From assembly GCA_030068075.1 (NCBI GenBank), contig CM057832.1:79392502-79456501 (forward strand): a stretch of DNA of 64,000 nucleotides. The letters run 5' to 3'. The position numbers were made by a program, and so were the translations under genes. Positions within the stretch are counted from its first letter, which is position 1. Every line of letters starts with the position of its first letter. Below the pieces are notes generated by a model. The model was given only the letters and a program-made list of their open reading frames with translations, did no database searches and had not been told where the DNA came from. Source of the DNA: Paguma larvata. Its lineage: Eukaryota; Chordata; Mammalia; Carnivora; Viverridae. Of this stretch, positions 1 through 12,925 are shown piece by piece.

Positions 1-300
1 TCTGCCCATCTGCCCGGTGCCAGGATTTGGTTTTATATTGACCCAAACCCCAAATACTGTACATCTCCAAAACCCCCTCTCCCTCATGCCCATGAGTTAA
101 TGTTCACCAATTCATTGTCTCTTTGTGTATGCCCATCACGTTTGTAAGCCTTCTGATCTTAATGAATACCAGACAAGAACCCTTATTCGGGGCTCTTGTC
201 TTTTCTCAGACAAGCGATCTCTCGCATTTAATCCTACGTCCTGCTTTCTTGCTAGACAAGAAAGAACTTTAGACTTAGAGTCTATGACACATAAACTTGA
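1..300 (+). repeat. Possible endogenous retrovirus LTR remnant (R/U5-like)
   Basis: The stretch reads like the 3' part of a retroviral LTR: a C-rich region, then ggggctcttgtcttttctcag and a pyrimidine-rich tail. No adjoining retroviral gene is visible and the left end is outside the window. The family cannot be assigned by eye. Confidence 0.25.
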
Positions 301-432
301 AGCTAATATATAATTATTAAAATTTCTTACCCAAGTGGCTTTGCTAGATCGAAATCTTTTTATATTTTCATCAAATTTCCCTCTGAAAATATTAAACCAA
401 TGGATTCCCCATCAGCAGTGAAATAAAGTTCT

Positions 433-647
433 GTTTTTTAAATTTTTGGGTTTGTTTGTTTGTTTGATTTTAGAGAGGGAGACAGCGTGAGCAGGGGATG
501 GCAGAGAGAGACACAGAATACAAAGCAGGCTCCAGGCTCTGAGCTGTCAGCACAGAACACGATGCGGGTCTGGAACTCACGAACCATGAGCTTATGACCT
601 GAGCCCAAGTCAGACGCTTAACCAACTGAGTCACCCAGGCACCCCTG
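433..647 (-). repeat. Felid CAN-SINE (SINEC_Fc-like), minus
   Basis: Reverse-oriented tRNA-derived SINE ending gagtcacccaggcacccct. Flanked by target-site duplications tgaaataaagttct (419-432) and tgaattaaagttct (648-661), which differ at one base. Confidence 0.9.
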
Positions 648-1817
648 TGAATTAAAGTTCTTATGTGCATATGGTATATCAGACTGTATTCAGCCAAAAA
701 GAACAGAAAGCCGAATGGAAACTAGTTAATATGGGAACATATCTCATTTAACATAGGATCAATGGTAGAGCAGTTTTCAGAATCTCTTGATTAAATGGCT
801 TAGTAATATCATTCTTCTCTCTGCTTTGCCCTCGGGTTGATTTCCTCTCAGGATTACAGAACAGCTGAAGCAGTCCTAGGCTAAACATGCCAGCAAGACC
901 ATAACCACATGTAAAAATGGATTATATCTCCTGGTATCTCTTTCCTAGAATAAGGAAATCTTTCTCAGAAGACCAACAGTATAGACTTCATTCAGTTCCA
1001 CTGGGTAGAAACTGGTGACATGCCCTCTCCTAAATAAGTCACTGATAAGGAGAATGGAACTACTAGGAATAGTAATAATAATAGCTAAGTCTTAAACCAG
1101 TCTGGATTTTTTCCTAAACATGAGGATTCTGCCAATAAGGAAGAAGTTGAGGTGGGATGGATCTTGGTAGGCAATCAATAGCCTCTGGTAATACTGAATA
1201 TTAACATTTCAAAAATCCTTGACAATTTGTTTGACAAAGAGCTATTACTAACATTGCATTTATTTGACTACATTAGTTTACATTAACATTTTCTCCTTGG
1301 TTCTACTCTTCATCTTTTTTAGCTCCATTGGGAGGTCAAACCCTTCTTGCTGGCAGCAACAAATAAATAAAAAAAGAAGAAAAAGGAAGGCTGACAGACT
1401 GACATCATTATTAGAATCTCAAATTAGTTGACGAGACCCATCTCTTCAGGAGAATTGCCCTCCATAATTGCCAAGTCCATATGTTTTATCCAAGCACACT
1501 GACTACTCAGTAGGACAGCGGAGACAATACGAATCCACAAAACATTAATTATTTGCACTAACCACATCAACATCAGCAGGAGAATCAATAGGGCTTCAAG
1601 AAGAATTTTTAAGAAGATTCTTAAATTTTACTGACAACCCAAGACCACCACTTTGTAATTTCATATTATAATCTGTGGTCCAGACTTTTCCCAAGCTTGT
1701 ACCTAGACCTATCTCCATTTACTCTTTGACTTTTTTTCATATGGGTTTTCTATTATAATATCACCAACTTAAGAAACAACTGATGCCACTGATTGTGGGA
1801 TTCACAGAGTTTATTCT
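648..1817. other. Unique AT-rich intergenic sequence
   Basis: No gene, RNA or clear repeat recognised. Confidence 0.5.
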
Positions 1818-2033
1818 CTTTTTTTCTTTTTTCTTTTTCTTTTTTTTTTTTTTTTTTTGAGAGAGAGTATGTGAATGGGGAGAGGACAGAGGCAGAGGGA
1901 GTGAGAGAGAATCGTAAGCAGGCTCCACGTTCAGCACAGAGCCCAATGTGCTGGGGCTGGATCCCCAGGATCATGACCTGAACTGAAACCAAGATTTGGA
2001 CGCTCAATCAACTGAGCCACCCAGACACCCCCC
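1818..2033 (-). repeat. CAN-SINE, minus, older subfamily
   Basis: A poly(T) head is followed by gagagagag and ends tgagccacccagac. The central block gctggatccccaggatcatg differs from the youngest copies and suggests an older subfamily. Target-site duplications resemble cacag(ag)tttattct on both sides. Confidence 0.85.
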
Positions 2034-3969
2034 CACAGTTTATTCTTGTTGGACTATCAGCTTCATTAATTTGAATTCCAACAATAAATAGTCTGCAATG
2101 TCTCCTCCTTATCTTCCTCAGTTTTTTTCCAATATTTCATTAATTATGAATTAAATACATTTTAATTATAACTAAATCATACTTTTCCTTCTTTAAAAAA
2201 AATTACTCTTTGAACAATAACACCTAATACGTTCATTGGACAGTACTGGGTTGTTCAACATTTGCTTGATATATGGACTATTTATATATTAAGAATATTG
2301 ATTATATATCACACAGATTACCAAGTATTTTTATTTTTTTATTTTTCAAACTTGATTAATGTGATATCTATATATTTATATAATCTATCAGTCTTATTTC
2401 TTTATGTTTTCTGCTTTGGGTGACACATTTATAAAGATTTCCCAATCTGAGATCAGGTAAGGCCACTCATTCCTTTTAAGGATCTAAGCCTTCTGATTTT
2501 ATAGTAAATGTCAGACTTTATTTATGTGTATAATTATGTACTTAGCTAATGAAAACCTTTCAAATACCAACAAGAAAATTATTTGGGGGCAATGTATTAA
2601 AGTTGGCATGATAAATGAGGTCTCTCATGCAGGACATTGTCCTATTGGTGGTGTTCTTCCCTTTCACACTTACCTGCTCTCCCTGGATGACACCATCCTC
2701 CCCCACAGGTACTACATCCATGCCAATAACCACCACATCCAGATTCCGGGCCAACATGTAAAGGGAGTCTCCAGCTCATGAGAAGGAGGTGAAAATTGGA
2801 GTCAGGACGAAAGAGTTGAGGCCCAGCGCAAAAGCTCTGATGGGGGAAGGTGGATGTTGTGGGTGCTGTGCTGGCTCTGTCATTCAGAAGCCAGCAATCA
2901 GCTCTGGCTCACTCGTCTTCTGTTTGCTCTGAAAAGGCTGAAGTGATTCCAGCTATAATCTGTCATGGCAAGAAACATGGATACTATTTAGAACCAGAAA
3001 TAAAGAACTGTGGGGGACACTGAGCAAGGAAAATATGCATGGCTTTTTCTCAAAATGTGCATTCACAGGGAAATCAGGAACCAAGGCCCTCATAACAGCT
3101 AAGGAGTATACACCCACTTAACTGTCACAATTATAATTTGTGGACTGAAAAGATGGCAAAAGTGTTCAACAATCATCTCCCTCTGAGTATGTCTTAAATA
3201 TCCACTTTTTACATAAAGAGACTGGTGCACTGCTGCTATCTAAATAAAAACTATACTCCATAACAGAAATCGAAACCTGAAAATCAAAAATATATCAGTT
3301 GGGCTTAATTTTCCAGAGATAAATTAATGAAATTCTTAAAATATTCTTATACATTACTCTGAGGGATTTCTTAGAAAATGATTTAAAAGTGAGAGAATTC
3401 AGGATACCAGTGTTTAGGGTTGTTTTGTTTGTTACTGAATTATTGACTAGAATGATTGGTTTAATCTTTCCTATGTTCAATGCAGGGAGGCACAGGGGAA
3501 ACTGTAATTGACTACTGAAGGTTAAGAAAGGTTCAAACTCACACCAGTTGAAAAGGCTTAACCAAGCACACATAGCTAGGAAGGGGCAGAATTAAGAGCT
3601 GGAAATCAGATATTTAGATTTTAATTTTGGCATTGTTTCTACTCTATCACTCCTTTTACTACAAAATTCTTGTTTTCTAGGATTTTACACTAAAGCCTAA
3701 TGATATTTAAAACAATTTATATTGATTGGTAATATTTGAGCACCAAGAAGATAAGATTGAGGAAATGAGGAGAATCAGAGAAGGAACAGGTTGTCATCAC
3801 ACCCTTTGGTTTAATCAGTATGGCTCTGAACCAAAGAGAGAAGAGGAGGGCCCCTGTAGGAAGCTGATGTGTGACACCCAATTCTAAAAATAGCTATCCC
3901 CAATTTAAAAAGAAACAATTTCTAACCATTCTCTTAGAGGAAAACATGCAATGGGTTGTGACGCTCAAC
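2034..3969. other. Unique intergenic sequence
   Basis: Apart from the candidate minus-strand exon at 2674-2774, no feature is recognised. Confidence 0.5.
2674..2774 (-). other. Candidate orphan exon, minus strand
   Basis: Read on the minus strand, a pyrimidine-rich tract (cacctccttctcatgag) is followed by 101 open bases and then CAG|GTAAGTG, a near-perfect donor. The open frame starts after two bases and encodes GDSLYMLARNLDVVVIG, then MDVVPVGEDGVIQGEQ, which has protein-like composition with an alternating hydrophobic beta-strand core. I do not recognise the family. No partner exon was identified nearby. It could be a lone surviving exon of a lost gene, an exon of an unannotated transcript, or chance. 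Confidence 0.3.
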
Positions 3970-4180
3970 AGAAGAATATGAGCTCTGTCAAGAAGCTGGC
4001 CTGGGTTCAAGTCCCAGCTCTGCCCCTAACTCACTGTGTGGCTTTGGGCTAAGCCACTTACCTAAGGTATACTTTTCTCATTCAGATAATAGAGAAGAAT
4101 AAAGCAGCCACTTAAGGGGTTGCCAAGGTTTAAAAGAAGTAATAACATAAAGCATTTAGCACCATGCTGGGCACAAGATA
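3970..4180 (+). repeat. MIR remnant
   Basis: It contains the MIR core order: gggttcaagtcccagctctg, then ctcactgtgtggctttggg, then a poorly kept tail with gcatttagcaccatgctggg. Confidence 0.75.
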
Positions 4181-4354
4181 AACAGAGTAACGACCCCTTG
4201 CTGTGGTCTTGACACAATAAAGAAACAAAGATAGTTCCAAGAGGCTGTTTTATGGTGGCCCAGGAAAGAGTCAGTTCCAGAACCTGGAATCCTTCTTTTA
4301 TCCACTTCCTCGATGTTGGATGAGAGAGTAAACCCTGATGTTCTATGCATGGTG

Positions 4355-4530
4355 CTCATAGAATTTGGAGGCAGAGGGAAGTTTAACTCAAATTTGCTGT
4401 GTCATCTTGAATCAGCAATTTCATTTCTTTGTGTCTCATTCTTTATCTGTGCATTGAAGATACCAATAAGATTTCAACGAGTTGTTCTGAAGGTTAAACG
4501 GATGGGTAAGAGATGGTATTTTTGCATAAA
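4355..4530 (+). repeat. MIR-like remnant
   Basis: Decayed MIR pattern: loss of ...gctgtgtcatcttgaatcag, then tcatttctttgtgtctca and a tail with gaaggttaaacgg. Confidence 0.55.
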
Positions 4531-5173
4531 AAGCCCATGTAGACTCAAAAACTCCACACAATATGGGTTATAATTACTGATCACGCCACCTGCAGATGTA
4601 GGAATGGTATTACTATCCCCAGAGCCTTCTCTTATTTTTCAAGACTTGTTTTCCTGATGCCTATCTCCTCTTCCCAGGGCAATTCTAAGTTTCCCTATTT
4701 TAATCAAATCAGGTTTGTTCATTGGACATAATTACTCAGGATTCGGAAATGTCATGGTAGCTCCTGTTTTATGAACTAACCAGACCATTAACAGCTACTG
4801 AGCTAAGTTCACAATCTGTGAACTAACTCTTCAAGGTTGTAAGATCCAACTTCTCATTTCTCTTTGCAATCTTGGCAGAGTTTAACAATAAGGATAAGTC
4901 TGGAAATAGTAGGCTGGATCAGGTTATGGAAACCTTCTGTCACGAGCAAGAATCTGGATTTTTCTTTAGTGGGTGATAAGGAAAAATTGAAAGCTGTTAA
5001 GCATAGAATTGGCAGTCATATTTTTTGCATTAGAAAAGTCACTTTGGAAGTTGTGTAGAGGTTAGCAGAGGGCTTGGACAGGAGGTATGACCTGTGTAAT
5101 CAACATCATCAAGAAAGGGGAAATATACTAAGAATTCTGCCTAGTACAGAGGCAACTATTGAAAATAACCTTT

Positions 5174-5391
5174 TGGGGGCCCCCTGGGTGGCTCAGTCGG
5201 TTAAGTATCTGACTCTTGCTTTCGACTCAGGTCATCACCTCATGGTTCATAGGATCGAGCCCACCTGGGGCTCTGTGCTATCAGTGCAGAGCCTGCTTGG
5301 GATTCTCTCTCCCTCTCTCTGTGCACATCCCCTACTTGTGCATGTACTCTCCTTCTCTCTCTCTCTCGCTCTCTCTTTAAATAAACTTAAA
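5174..5391 (+). repeat. CAN-SINE, plus
   Basis: Head ccctgggtggctcagtcgg, (CT)n and aaataaactt tail. Flanked by aaaataaccttt on both sides (5162-5173 and 5392-5403). Confidence 0.92.
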
Positions 5392-5929
5392 AAAATAACC
5401 TTTCAAATATTTTCATTAATATCCTTAAGATTACAATTTAACTATGTTCAATTATATAATACCTGACCATTTTTGAAATATTAGAGAACACAGAGAAACA
5501 AAAGGGAAAAATTGATTATCTACCCTATATCATTCAGAATAAAAATGCTAGTAACATTTGGGGGTACATTAGTCTTTTCAGACTTTCAATGTGTGTGTTA
5601 TATGTATGGAGAAGGAGAAGGAGAGAGGAGGAGAAACCCGACATAAAAAGAAGTAAAAATACTAAGCCAGAACAGGAACCAGAGGTGAAGGTAATATATA
5701 TGAGGAAACATTCTTAGAGGAGGAAACATTCTTAGACAACAGACACAGTCTAAAGTTGATACTTATGGTGAGTGGGCCTGGAAATGGAAGTGGAGGATGG
5801 AGCGGGAGACTTTACTTTTGTTTGCTTTGTGTGCTTTTATAGATTTTTTTCTGGCTTTATTGAGACATAATTCACCTATAATATTGGGTTAAGTTTAAGG
5901 TATACAATGTAATTATTTTCTATATCTCT

Positions 5930-5953
5930 ATATCTATCTATCTATCTATCTAT
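5930..5953. repeat. (TATC)n simple repeat
   Basis: Six near-perfect TATC units. Confidence 0.9.
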
Positions 5954-6019
5954 ATCTCACAAATGATTACCATAATATAGTTAACATGTCTATTACCTCA
6001 TATAGTTACAATTTGTGTT

Positions 6020-6023
<4 letters not shown>

Positions 6024-6052
<29 letters not shown>
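6024..6052. repeat. (TG)n microsatellite
   Basis: About 14 TG units. Confidence 0.95.
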
Positions 6053-6054
<2 letters not shown>

Positions 6055-6682
6055 TGAGAACTTTTAAAATCTACTTTCTTGGCCACTTTCAAATTTAACT
6101 CTAGTTACCATGTATACTACATGTTACCACTCTGGAACTTAAGCATCTTAGAACTTGAAGTTGTATCCTTTGACTGCCTTCAGACATTTCTCCCACCCTT
6201 AGCAACCACCAAGCGATTCTGTTTCTAGGACAGTGGTTTTTTTGACCCCACATATAAATGAGATAATACAGTATCTGTCTCTGACTTATTACATTTAGCA
6301 TAATGCCCTCAGGATGCATCCATGTTGTGGCTAATGGCAGGATGTCCTTTTTTTATGACTGAATAATATTCCTTTGTATATACGTAGATGCTCTACTTTG
6401 TTCATTCATCCACCAACGGACACTTAGGTTATTTCCATGTCTTGGCTATTATAAATAATGTTGCAGTAAACATACAGGTGCAGATGTCTCTTTGAGATAG
6501 CGAGTTCATTTCCTTTATATATATATATACCCGTTAATGGAATTGGTGGGTCATATGGTAGTTCTATTTTTAATTTTTTGAGGAACCTCCATACTGTTTT
6601 TCATACTGGTTGTACCAATTTGCATTCCCCCAACAGTGTACAAGAGTTCCCTTTTCTCCACATTCTCTCTAGTACTTATGTC

Positions 6683-6889
6683 TCTTTTTTTTAATGCTTA
6701 CTTATTTATTTTTAAGAGAGAGAGAGAGAAAGCAGGGGAAGGGCAAAGAGAGAGACACAGAATGTGAAGCAGGCTCCAGGTTCTGAGCTGTCAACACGGA
6801 GTCTGACACGGTGCTGGAACCCACAAACCATGAGATCATGATCTGAGTCTAAGTTGGATGTTAAAGTGACTGAGCCACCCAGGCACCCC
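6683..6889 (-). repeat. CAN-SINE, minus, inside L1
   Basis: It ends gactgagccacccaggcacc and is followed by the resumed L1 sequence. The exact left boundary is blurred by a T run. Confidence 0.88.
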
Positions 6890-7275
6890 TGTCTTGTCTT
6901 TTTCATGACAGCCATTCTAACAGTGAGAGATGATATCTTTGTGGTTTTGATTTGCATTTCCCTAATAATTAGTGATGCTGAGCACCTTTTCATGTACCTG
7001 TTGAATATCTTCTTTTAGAAAAATGTCTTTTGCCCGTTTTTAAAATGGATTTTTTTTTGCTATTGAGTTCCTGATATTTTTTGGATATGAACCACTTATT
7101 CAATATGTGGCTTGCAAATATTTTCTCCCATTCTAAGTTGTCTTTCCATTTTGATTGTTTCCTTTTTACTCCCACTTGTTTATTTTGCTTCTGTTACTTG
7201 GGCTTTAGCGTCATAGCTAGAAAATCATTGCCAAGACCAATGTCAAGGAGGTTTTTCTGTATATTTTCTTTTAGA

Positions 7276-8434
7276 AGTTTAAAAAACAAAGCCCAGAGGG
7301 ACAGAAATTATCAGTAATTTCCTACAGTACGAAAGGACTCCTGACAGGTTGTTTTTGGTTCTCCCACAGTGTATTTTAAATGTTTTTCATTATGTTATAT
7401 GCACATATGTTATATGCTAAGTTATACGCAACCTGACCTTTCTGAGTTACTCTATCACATAAAGCAAGATACCCTGGAATTTACTAATTTACTGCCTTTT
7501 TTTTTTTTTTTTTTTGCAAAGTTCAACACTAGAATGGTAGTCTACTTTTTCCTGGCCATAGGGAGAGCCATCCGTAGGCATACTATTTCGTAACCCCTCA
7601 TCACGGAGGGATATTCACAGATAAGCTTTCCCAATGCGGCAATTTGGAGCCGAGTATGTAAGTCAAAGTATTTAACAATTCTGTCTCTGTGTTCTTTAAT
7701 AATACATATTGTTCCCGTCATGACTTCCCTTTTGCTGGGACTCTTACAGACTGAAGAATGAGCTACTGTTCACGCATGATTCTCCATATGGCATAAAGAA
7801 CTATGTTCAAGGGGTGAAATTAAGCCATCTGTAGTGGTGTTCATATTCTTCTTTTAAACTGGTCGTTTTAATGGTAAATCATTAAAATATATGAACATAT
7901 TTCACCTTCACTGGATTTCTTCACCACAAACAAAACTGTGTGTAACCTGCACTGGTTACAAACACTTTTTTTTACTTCTTGATAGATTTCAATGACCACA
8001 CACAGTCACTCTTCCTTCAAAAGCAAAATGCAATAACAGTAAATAATAACATCATCAATTCTATATGTATTTCTTGCCATAGAAAAGCTGACAGTGTCAT
8101 TGCAGGTTTTTATATGTTTTTTTCTTCCAGTTGGTTTCTGTTAAATCCTGGAAATGAACAACAAAAGGCTGAATTATTAATTCCTCATTCATCCCCAAAG
8201 TGATGAAGTTGTTGCTGCTGGGAAATACTTAAGGGAACATAATGCATACAGGGTCATGTTATTAAACAAAAGCACTTAGAGAACTGACACAAAGTTGACA
8301 ATTAAGAAAAATACATGCTGAATGAATGAATGGATAAATACATGAGGCAGAACTGTGGTTCTTGAATCAGCTTTTGATTTTTTTTTATTCTTGAGAAAAA
8401 GTATTTTTTGGACATTTCAAAATATTGGAATGTT
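7276..8434. other. Intergenic sequence
   Basis: It holds a poly(T) run at about 7498-7515. No gene or clear repeat recognised. Confidence 0.5.
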
Positions 8435-9200
8435 ATAGTCGATCTGTGAGACAATTACAAAACGTATAACATACACATAATGAGACTGTCAAAAGGGAAA
8501 GAAAGAGTGAAAGGAGCAACAGAAGATAGGTTTGAAGTAATAATGGCTGAGAATTTTTCAAAATTAATGACAGACACCAAACCACAGATGTAGAAGGCTC
8601 AGAGAACACTAAGCAGGATAAAAAAAAATTTACATCTTGGTATATCATATTCAAACGGAATAAAAGACAATGACAAAATTCTAAAAGAAGCCTACCTTAA
8701 CTTATAGAGAATCAATGATAAGAATTACATTGGACTACTCATCAGAAACCATGGAAGAAAGATGAGAGTAGATTGAAATATTTATAGTACTGAAAAAACC
8801 CCCACCAATCTAGAATTCTGTAGTCACAGAAATTATCCTTCAAAAGTGAAGAAGTAGAGAAGAAAAATGATATAGGTCAGAAACTCATATCCACATAAAG
8901 TAGGAGCCTTATAAAAGTAACAGGAGTAAAATAAAATCTTTTATATTTCTTATTCTTATTTTATCTAACAGTTAACAGTTTGTTCAATAGAATAATGGCA
9001 ACAGTATACTAGGTGATTATCACTTACAGATAAGTGAAATGAATAACAGCAATGTTATATGGGACAGGAGGAAGGAATTGGGAATACAGTGTTATGAGGT
9101 ATGTGAGGCATTATAATGTTATTTGAAAATGAGCTGGGATTAGTCGTAAATGTATACTGCAAACTCCAGAATAACCACCAAAAAAAAAAAATTTAAAAAG
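8435..9200 (+). repeat. Old L1 (L1M/HAL1-type) fragment, sense
   Basis: Diagnostic old-L1 phrases: gctcagagaacactaagcag, catattcaaacggaataaaa, gaaaccatggaagaaagatg and ccttcaaaagtgaagaag. It ends in an A-rich stretch near 9180-9200. No open frame is kept. Confidence 0.7.
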
Positions 9201-9714
9201 AAGTATAATTGATATGTGTTATGGGCTGAATTGTATCTTCCCCCCAAATTCATATATGGAAACCCTAAAGCTTAGCACTTCAGAATGTGACTGTATTTGG
9301 AGATAGGGCCTTTAAAGGCAAAGAAAAAGAAAATTGAATTAATGATTGTGTGATTGGTGATAATAAATTAGCTAACATGTGAATAAGTTATTTTTTCATG
9401 TCCACAGGAACTACTGCAAGAACTCCTGATCTAATACAGGAAATAGAATCCTGGAACCTTAGAAATGTATACAGTATACAACGTTTTTGGAAGTTAAAGA
9501 TGCCATTAACTGACACCCACATGGTTTGATAACAGATACTCGGGGTAAAAATAGGTAAATTATCACATCTCATGCCAATTCAAAAAACTATAGCAATGAT
9601 TTTTTTAAGCATGTCTTATAATGAAGAAACTTTGGTATACATAGTGAGTTTAGGGGATTGCCAACTATGTAAACTGTTATAAACACCAGGAGATCAAACC
9701 ATAAGGGTGAACGG

Positions 9715-9770
9715 ACATTTATTAAGCATTTAACAAGTGCCAGGCAGGCACTGTGCTAAGTGCTTTCATT
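9715..9770 (+). repeat. MIR/L2-type ancient repeat fragment
   Basis: Short match to the pattern ...aacaagtgccaggcaggcac then tgtgctaagtgctttcat. Confidence 0.5.
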
Positions 9771-9771
9771 T

Positions 9772-9840
9772 AAATCAAGGTTCCTCAACCTTGGCACTTA
9801 TTGACATTTGAGGTTAATTTTTGTGAGGGGCTGTCCAAAA
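9772..9840 (+). repeat. MER5A-like DNA transposon fragment
   Basis: It reads ggttcctcaaccttggcact then ttattgacatttgagg and ggggctgtcc, the start of the hAT-Charlie MER5 family. Confidence 0.65.
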
Positions 9841-10852
9841 ATAATTTTAAAAAGGTCAATGGTCTAAATATATCAAAAAAAGACGGAAGCCATCAGAGTG
9901 GATAAAAAGACAGGACCCGGCTACATGTTGTCAACAAAATTATGTTGAATCCTAACCTAGGAAAATGGATGCGAAGGAACTGAGACAATGGGAAAAAAGG
10001 TGGATGACAGGTAACAGAGAAGTGAAGAAACTCTGAAGAGAGAAGACTGTGTGCTCCATAAGAACTGTGTGTCCAGTGCTTAGAATGGTGGCTAGAACAC
10101 AGTAGGCACTTCACAAATATTCGCTGCGTTAACACATGAATTTGAAAATCAAAAAGACAGTCAGGAACCTAATGTATGTAATTATCCAACGACCACCACA
10201 AAACCAATCATTCATTCACATGAAAAAACAAGCAAGGATCATTCTTCCACATGGCTCATTAAATGCTCCTGTGCGTTCACTTTGTGTCTTCTTCAGTTAG
10301 TGTTTCCATAGCCTGCCTTGTATGAAACCCTTAGAAACAAAAAGAGAAATTAAAGAAACAGGATGTAGGAAGAAACTCTTTCAACTCTAATCCCCTTTTC
10401 TATTCTCTCTCCATATTCTAATGCGGAAGAGTGAAGGCAGGTGATATGAAACAGACTTTTCTTCTGTATGAGTGATCTTAAAATACACACCACATATACA
10501 CACACGCACGCCTCAAAATACTAGTTGGAGCATGTTCTAGTCTTTTTTTTTTTAACAGTGGGGCCAATCCAAATGCTGATAGAAAAGCAAAGAATCTTGG
10601 AATTCAAAACGAGTTTTTCCCACCCAGATAATCCATGTGTTTCCAATGCCACTTCTACCAGCAAAAAGCTATCTAGAATAACATAAATTGCCCTTGAAAC
10701 TTTCTCTTTTATCAATTCTTGAAAGCCTGAAACAGTCTAGGCTGTATAATTATGTATTCCAGAGACCGAAGTTCTTACCTTAAAGTCAATATATAAGAAT
10801 GGACTAAGAGCTTGTTTGTAAACCCTGTGCTAGAATTTAAAAGGATGAACCT
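9841..10852. other. Intergenic sequence
   Basis: A short L2/MIR-like trace lies at about 10045-10130 (ctagaacacagtaggcactt). Otherwise no feature recognised. Confidence 0.45.
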
Positions 10853-11085
10853 CGGAGCGCCTGGGTGGTGCTGTCGGTTAAGCTGGTGACTTAGGCTCAG
10901 GTCATGCTCTCTTGGTTTATGGGTTCAAGTCCAGCGCTGCATTCTGTGCTGACAGCTCGGAGCCTGGAACCTGCTTTGGATTCTGTGTCTCCCTCTCTCT
11001 CTGCCCCTCCCCTGCTCATGCTCTGTTTCTCTTTCAAAATATTAATAAAAAGATTAAAAATTTTTTTAATAAAAAAAGAAAAAAT
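10853..11085 (+). repeat. CAN-SINE, plus
   Basis: Head gcgcctgggtggtgctgtcgg, then ctcaggtcatg, (CT)n and a long A-rich tail. Confidence 0.9.
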
Positions 11086-12494
11086 AAATAAAATGACAAA
11101 CCTAGATTTTTTTTAACCATCTTAATTTTAAAATCTACATTGGGCTCTAATAATATACCATTAACTCCCCCTTAAAAATAAGGAATCAAATTGCATGGAA
11201 TCAGTTCCAATTCTGATTTAAATTTAAAATGGAAAAATCTTATTTACATGGTCCAAATGATGTCAGAGAATAGTTTAGATTTTTCCAAACACAATTTCTG
11301 AAATACAAGTCTGAATTATATTTTGTGTAAACAAATAATATCTCCTTTTTAGCATGGTACTGATTGAGAGTTTTCAATGTTCTTAAAGGTAGATAAAACT
11401 TTCTGTTTTCTGAATTTCAAAAGAAAGTCTTGATATGCAAATTAGGTTTGATGGTAGGTGGACTAAGTCAATCTGCTTTAGCAAACGAGTTTCCTGGGCG
11501 CGGGTCTGGTCTGGTCATCCTTGTCAGCTCTACACATGCCATGCATATAGCAGATACCCAACAAGTGTTTGCCCAATTGAAATACTTGATCAAATGGATT
11601 GTTTATGTGAAAATGGATGCTGTAACTATAAATGAACCTCATCTTTTTATTGCATGAAGTAAAAATATTACCTGAATAGTTTCAGCTGCTGAATACAGAG
11701 TACTTGAAAGATACAAAATCACATTAAAAAGAATTCTACAATGAAGTTTTCCCACTAGTTAGACCGACTCTCCCTAAGTAATTAAATTTTTTAAGTTTTA
11801 AAGAAACTAAATTTTTAAAGTTTTATAGAACATAAAATTAATTTTTAAAGTGCTTTCATTATTTCTTGATAGAAAAATATGTATTTATGAAATAATACTT
11901 CTCTTGTTGAAATGGAAGAGTTGTTAGCTCTCTTAAAGCCAGTAATAAAGAGCTCTTTCATTCCTGATATTGGTATTGCGTTGGCCCTATATCATGGACT
12001 TAACCTAAGGATTTTAACAATGAGAAAAATGATTAAAGATGGCTTACATTAGTTGGTTCTATTACTGGGGTATGATCTGTTGGCTCAAATGTATGTCATC
12101 AATGGTATCAAGAAGCCTAACTCACTCTGATGCTGATGGAAATGCATGCGGACTTTGGGGGCCCTGAAGTGCAATGTGGTCAGAACAACACTTGGTCAGA
12201 ATTAAATCTTGTCAAAAATTTTGAGAGAAAATATCAAAATGAATGTATTTTAACTGAAATACATTTTTAATATTTTATTTGAACTTCTGTATAAAGAACA
12301 TATTCATTAGCATGGGATTAAATTTGCAGAAGTAATATATAAAGTCATTTTAACTGGAGTTTATGAAATAAAAGAAGTTTCAAGCAAATAATATTCATGA
12401 GACTGTATAATTTTATTAGAACTCATTAAGACTATTTTTGTGCATTAATAAAGTGGCTATAAGGTCAGCTTTCCACCTTACATTAAAAATATAA
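11086..12494. other. AT-rich unique intergenic sequence
   Basis: No gene or repeat recognised. An octamer atgcaaat occurs near 11434, probably by chance. Confidence 0.5.
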
Positions 12495-12925
12495 AAAAGA
12501 ATGAAATTTTGCCAATTGCAACAACATGAATGGACCTAAAGGGGATTATACCAAGCGAGATAAGTCAGAGAAAGACAAATACCACGTAATTTCACTTATA
12601 GGGAATCCAAAAAAACAAAACAAAACAGAAATAGACTCATAAATACAGACAACAAATTGGTGGCTGCTAGAGGGGAGGGGCATGAGGTATGGGTGAAACA
12701 GGCAAAGGGGATTAAGAAGTACAAACTCCCAGTTATAAAAAAAACAAGTCACGGGGATGTAAAATTCAGTTTAGGAAATATAGTCAATAATATTGTAATA
12801 ACTTTATTGTGACAGATGGTAACTTCTTTATGATGTTAAGCACTGGATCATATGTAAAATTATGTTGTACACCTAAAACTAATATAATGTTGTATGTCAA
12901 CTGTACTTCAATTAAAAAAAATAAG
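12495..12925 (+). repeat. L1M 3' end, sense
   Basis: It includes gagataagtcagagaaagac, then ttggtggctgctagagggga, then the L1MA/MB-type 3' end acctaaaactaatataatg and a short A tail. Confidence 0.8.

Larger units (their letters stand above)
5836..7275 (-). repeat. L1 LINE fragment, antisense, interrupted by a SINE
   Basis: Long match in reverse orientation to the mammalian L1 ORF2/3' region: gggtcatatggtagttctat, tgttgcagtaaacatacagg and ttgccaagaccaatgtcaag. It is split by a minus SINE at about 6683-6889. Microsatellites at 5930-5953 and 6024-6052 lie in its decayed 3' part. Confidence 0.85.

Noticed and set aside
2641..2781. Plus-strand reading of the 2.7 kb segment (acceptor-like ccccacag followed by YYIHANNHHIQIPGQ)
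   Set aside because: The minus-strand reading has both a good acceptor and a near-perfect donor and a more protein-like composition. The plus frame is probably its antisense shadow.
5695..5745. Short tandem duplication of gaggaaacattcttag
   Set aside because: A two-copy local slippage event with no evident function.
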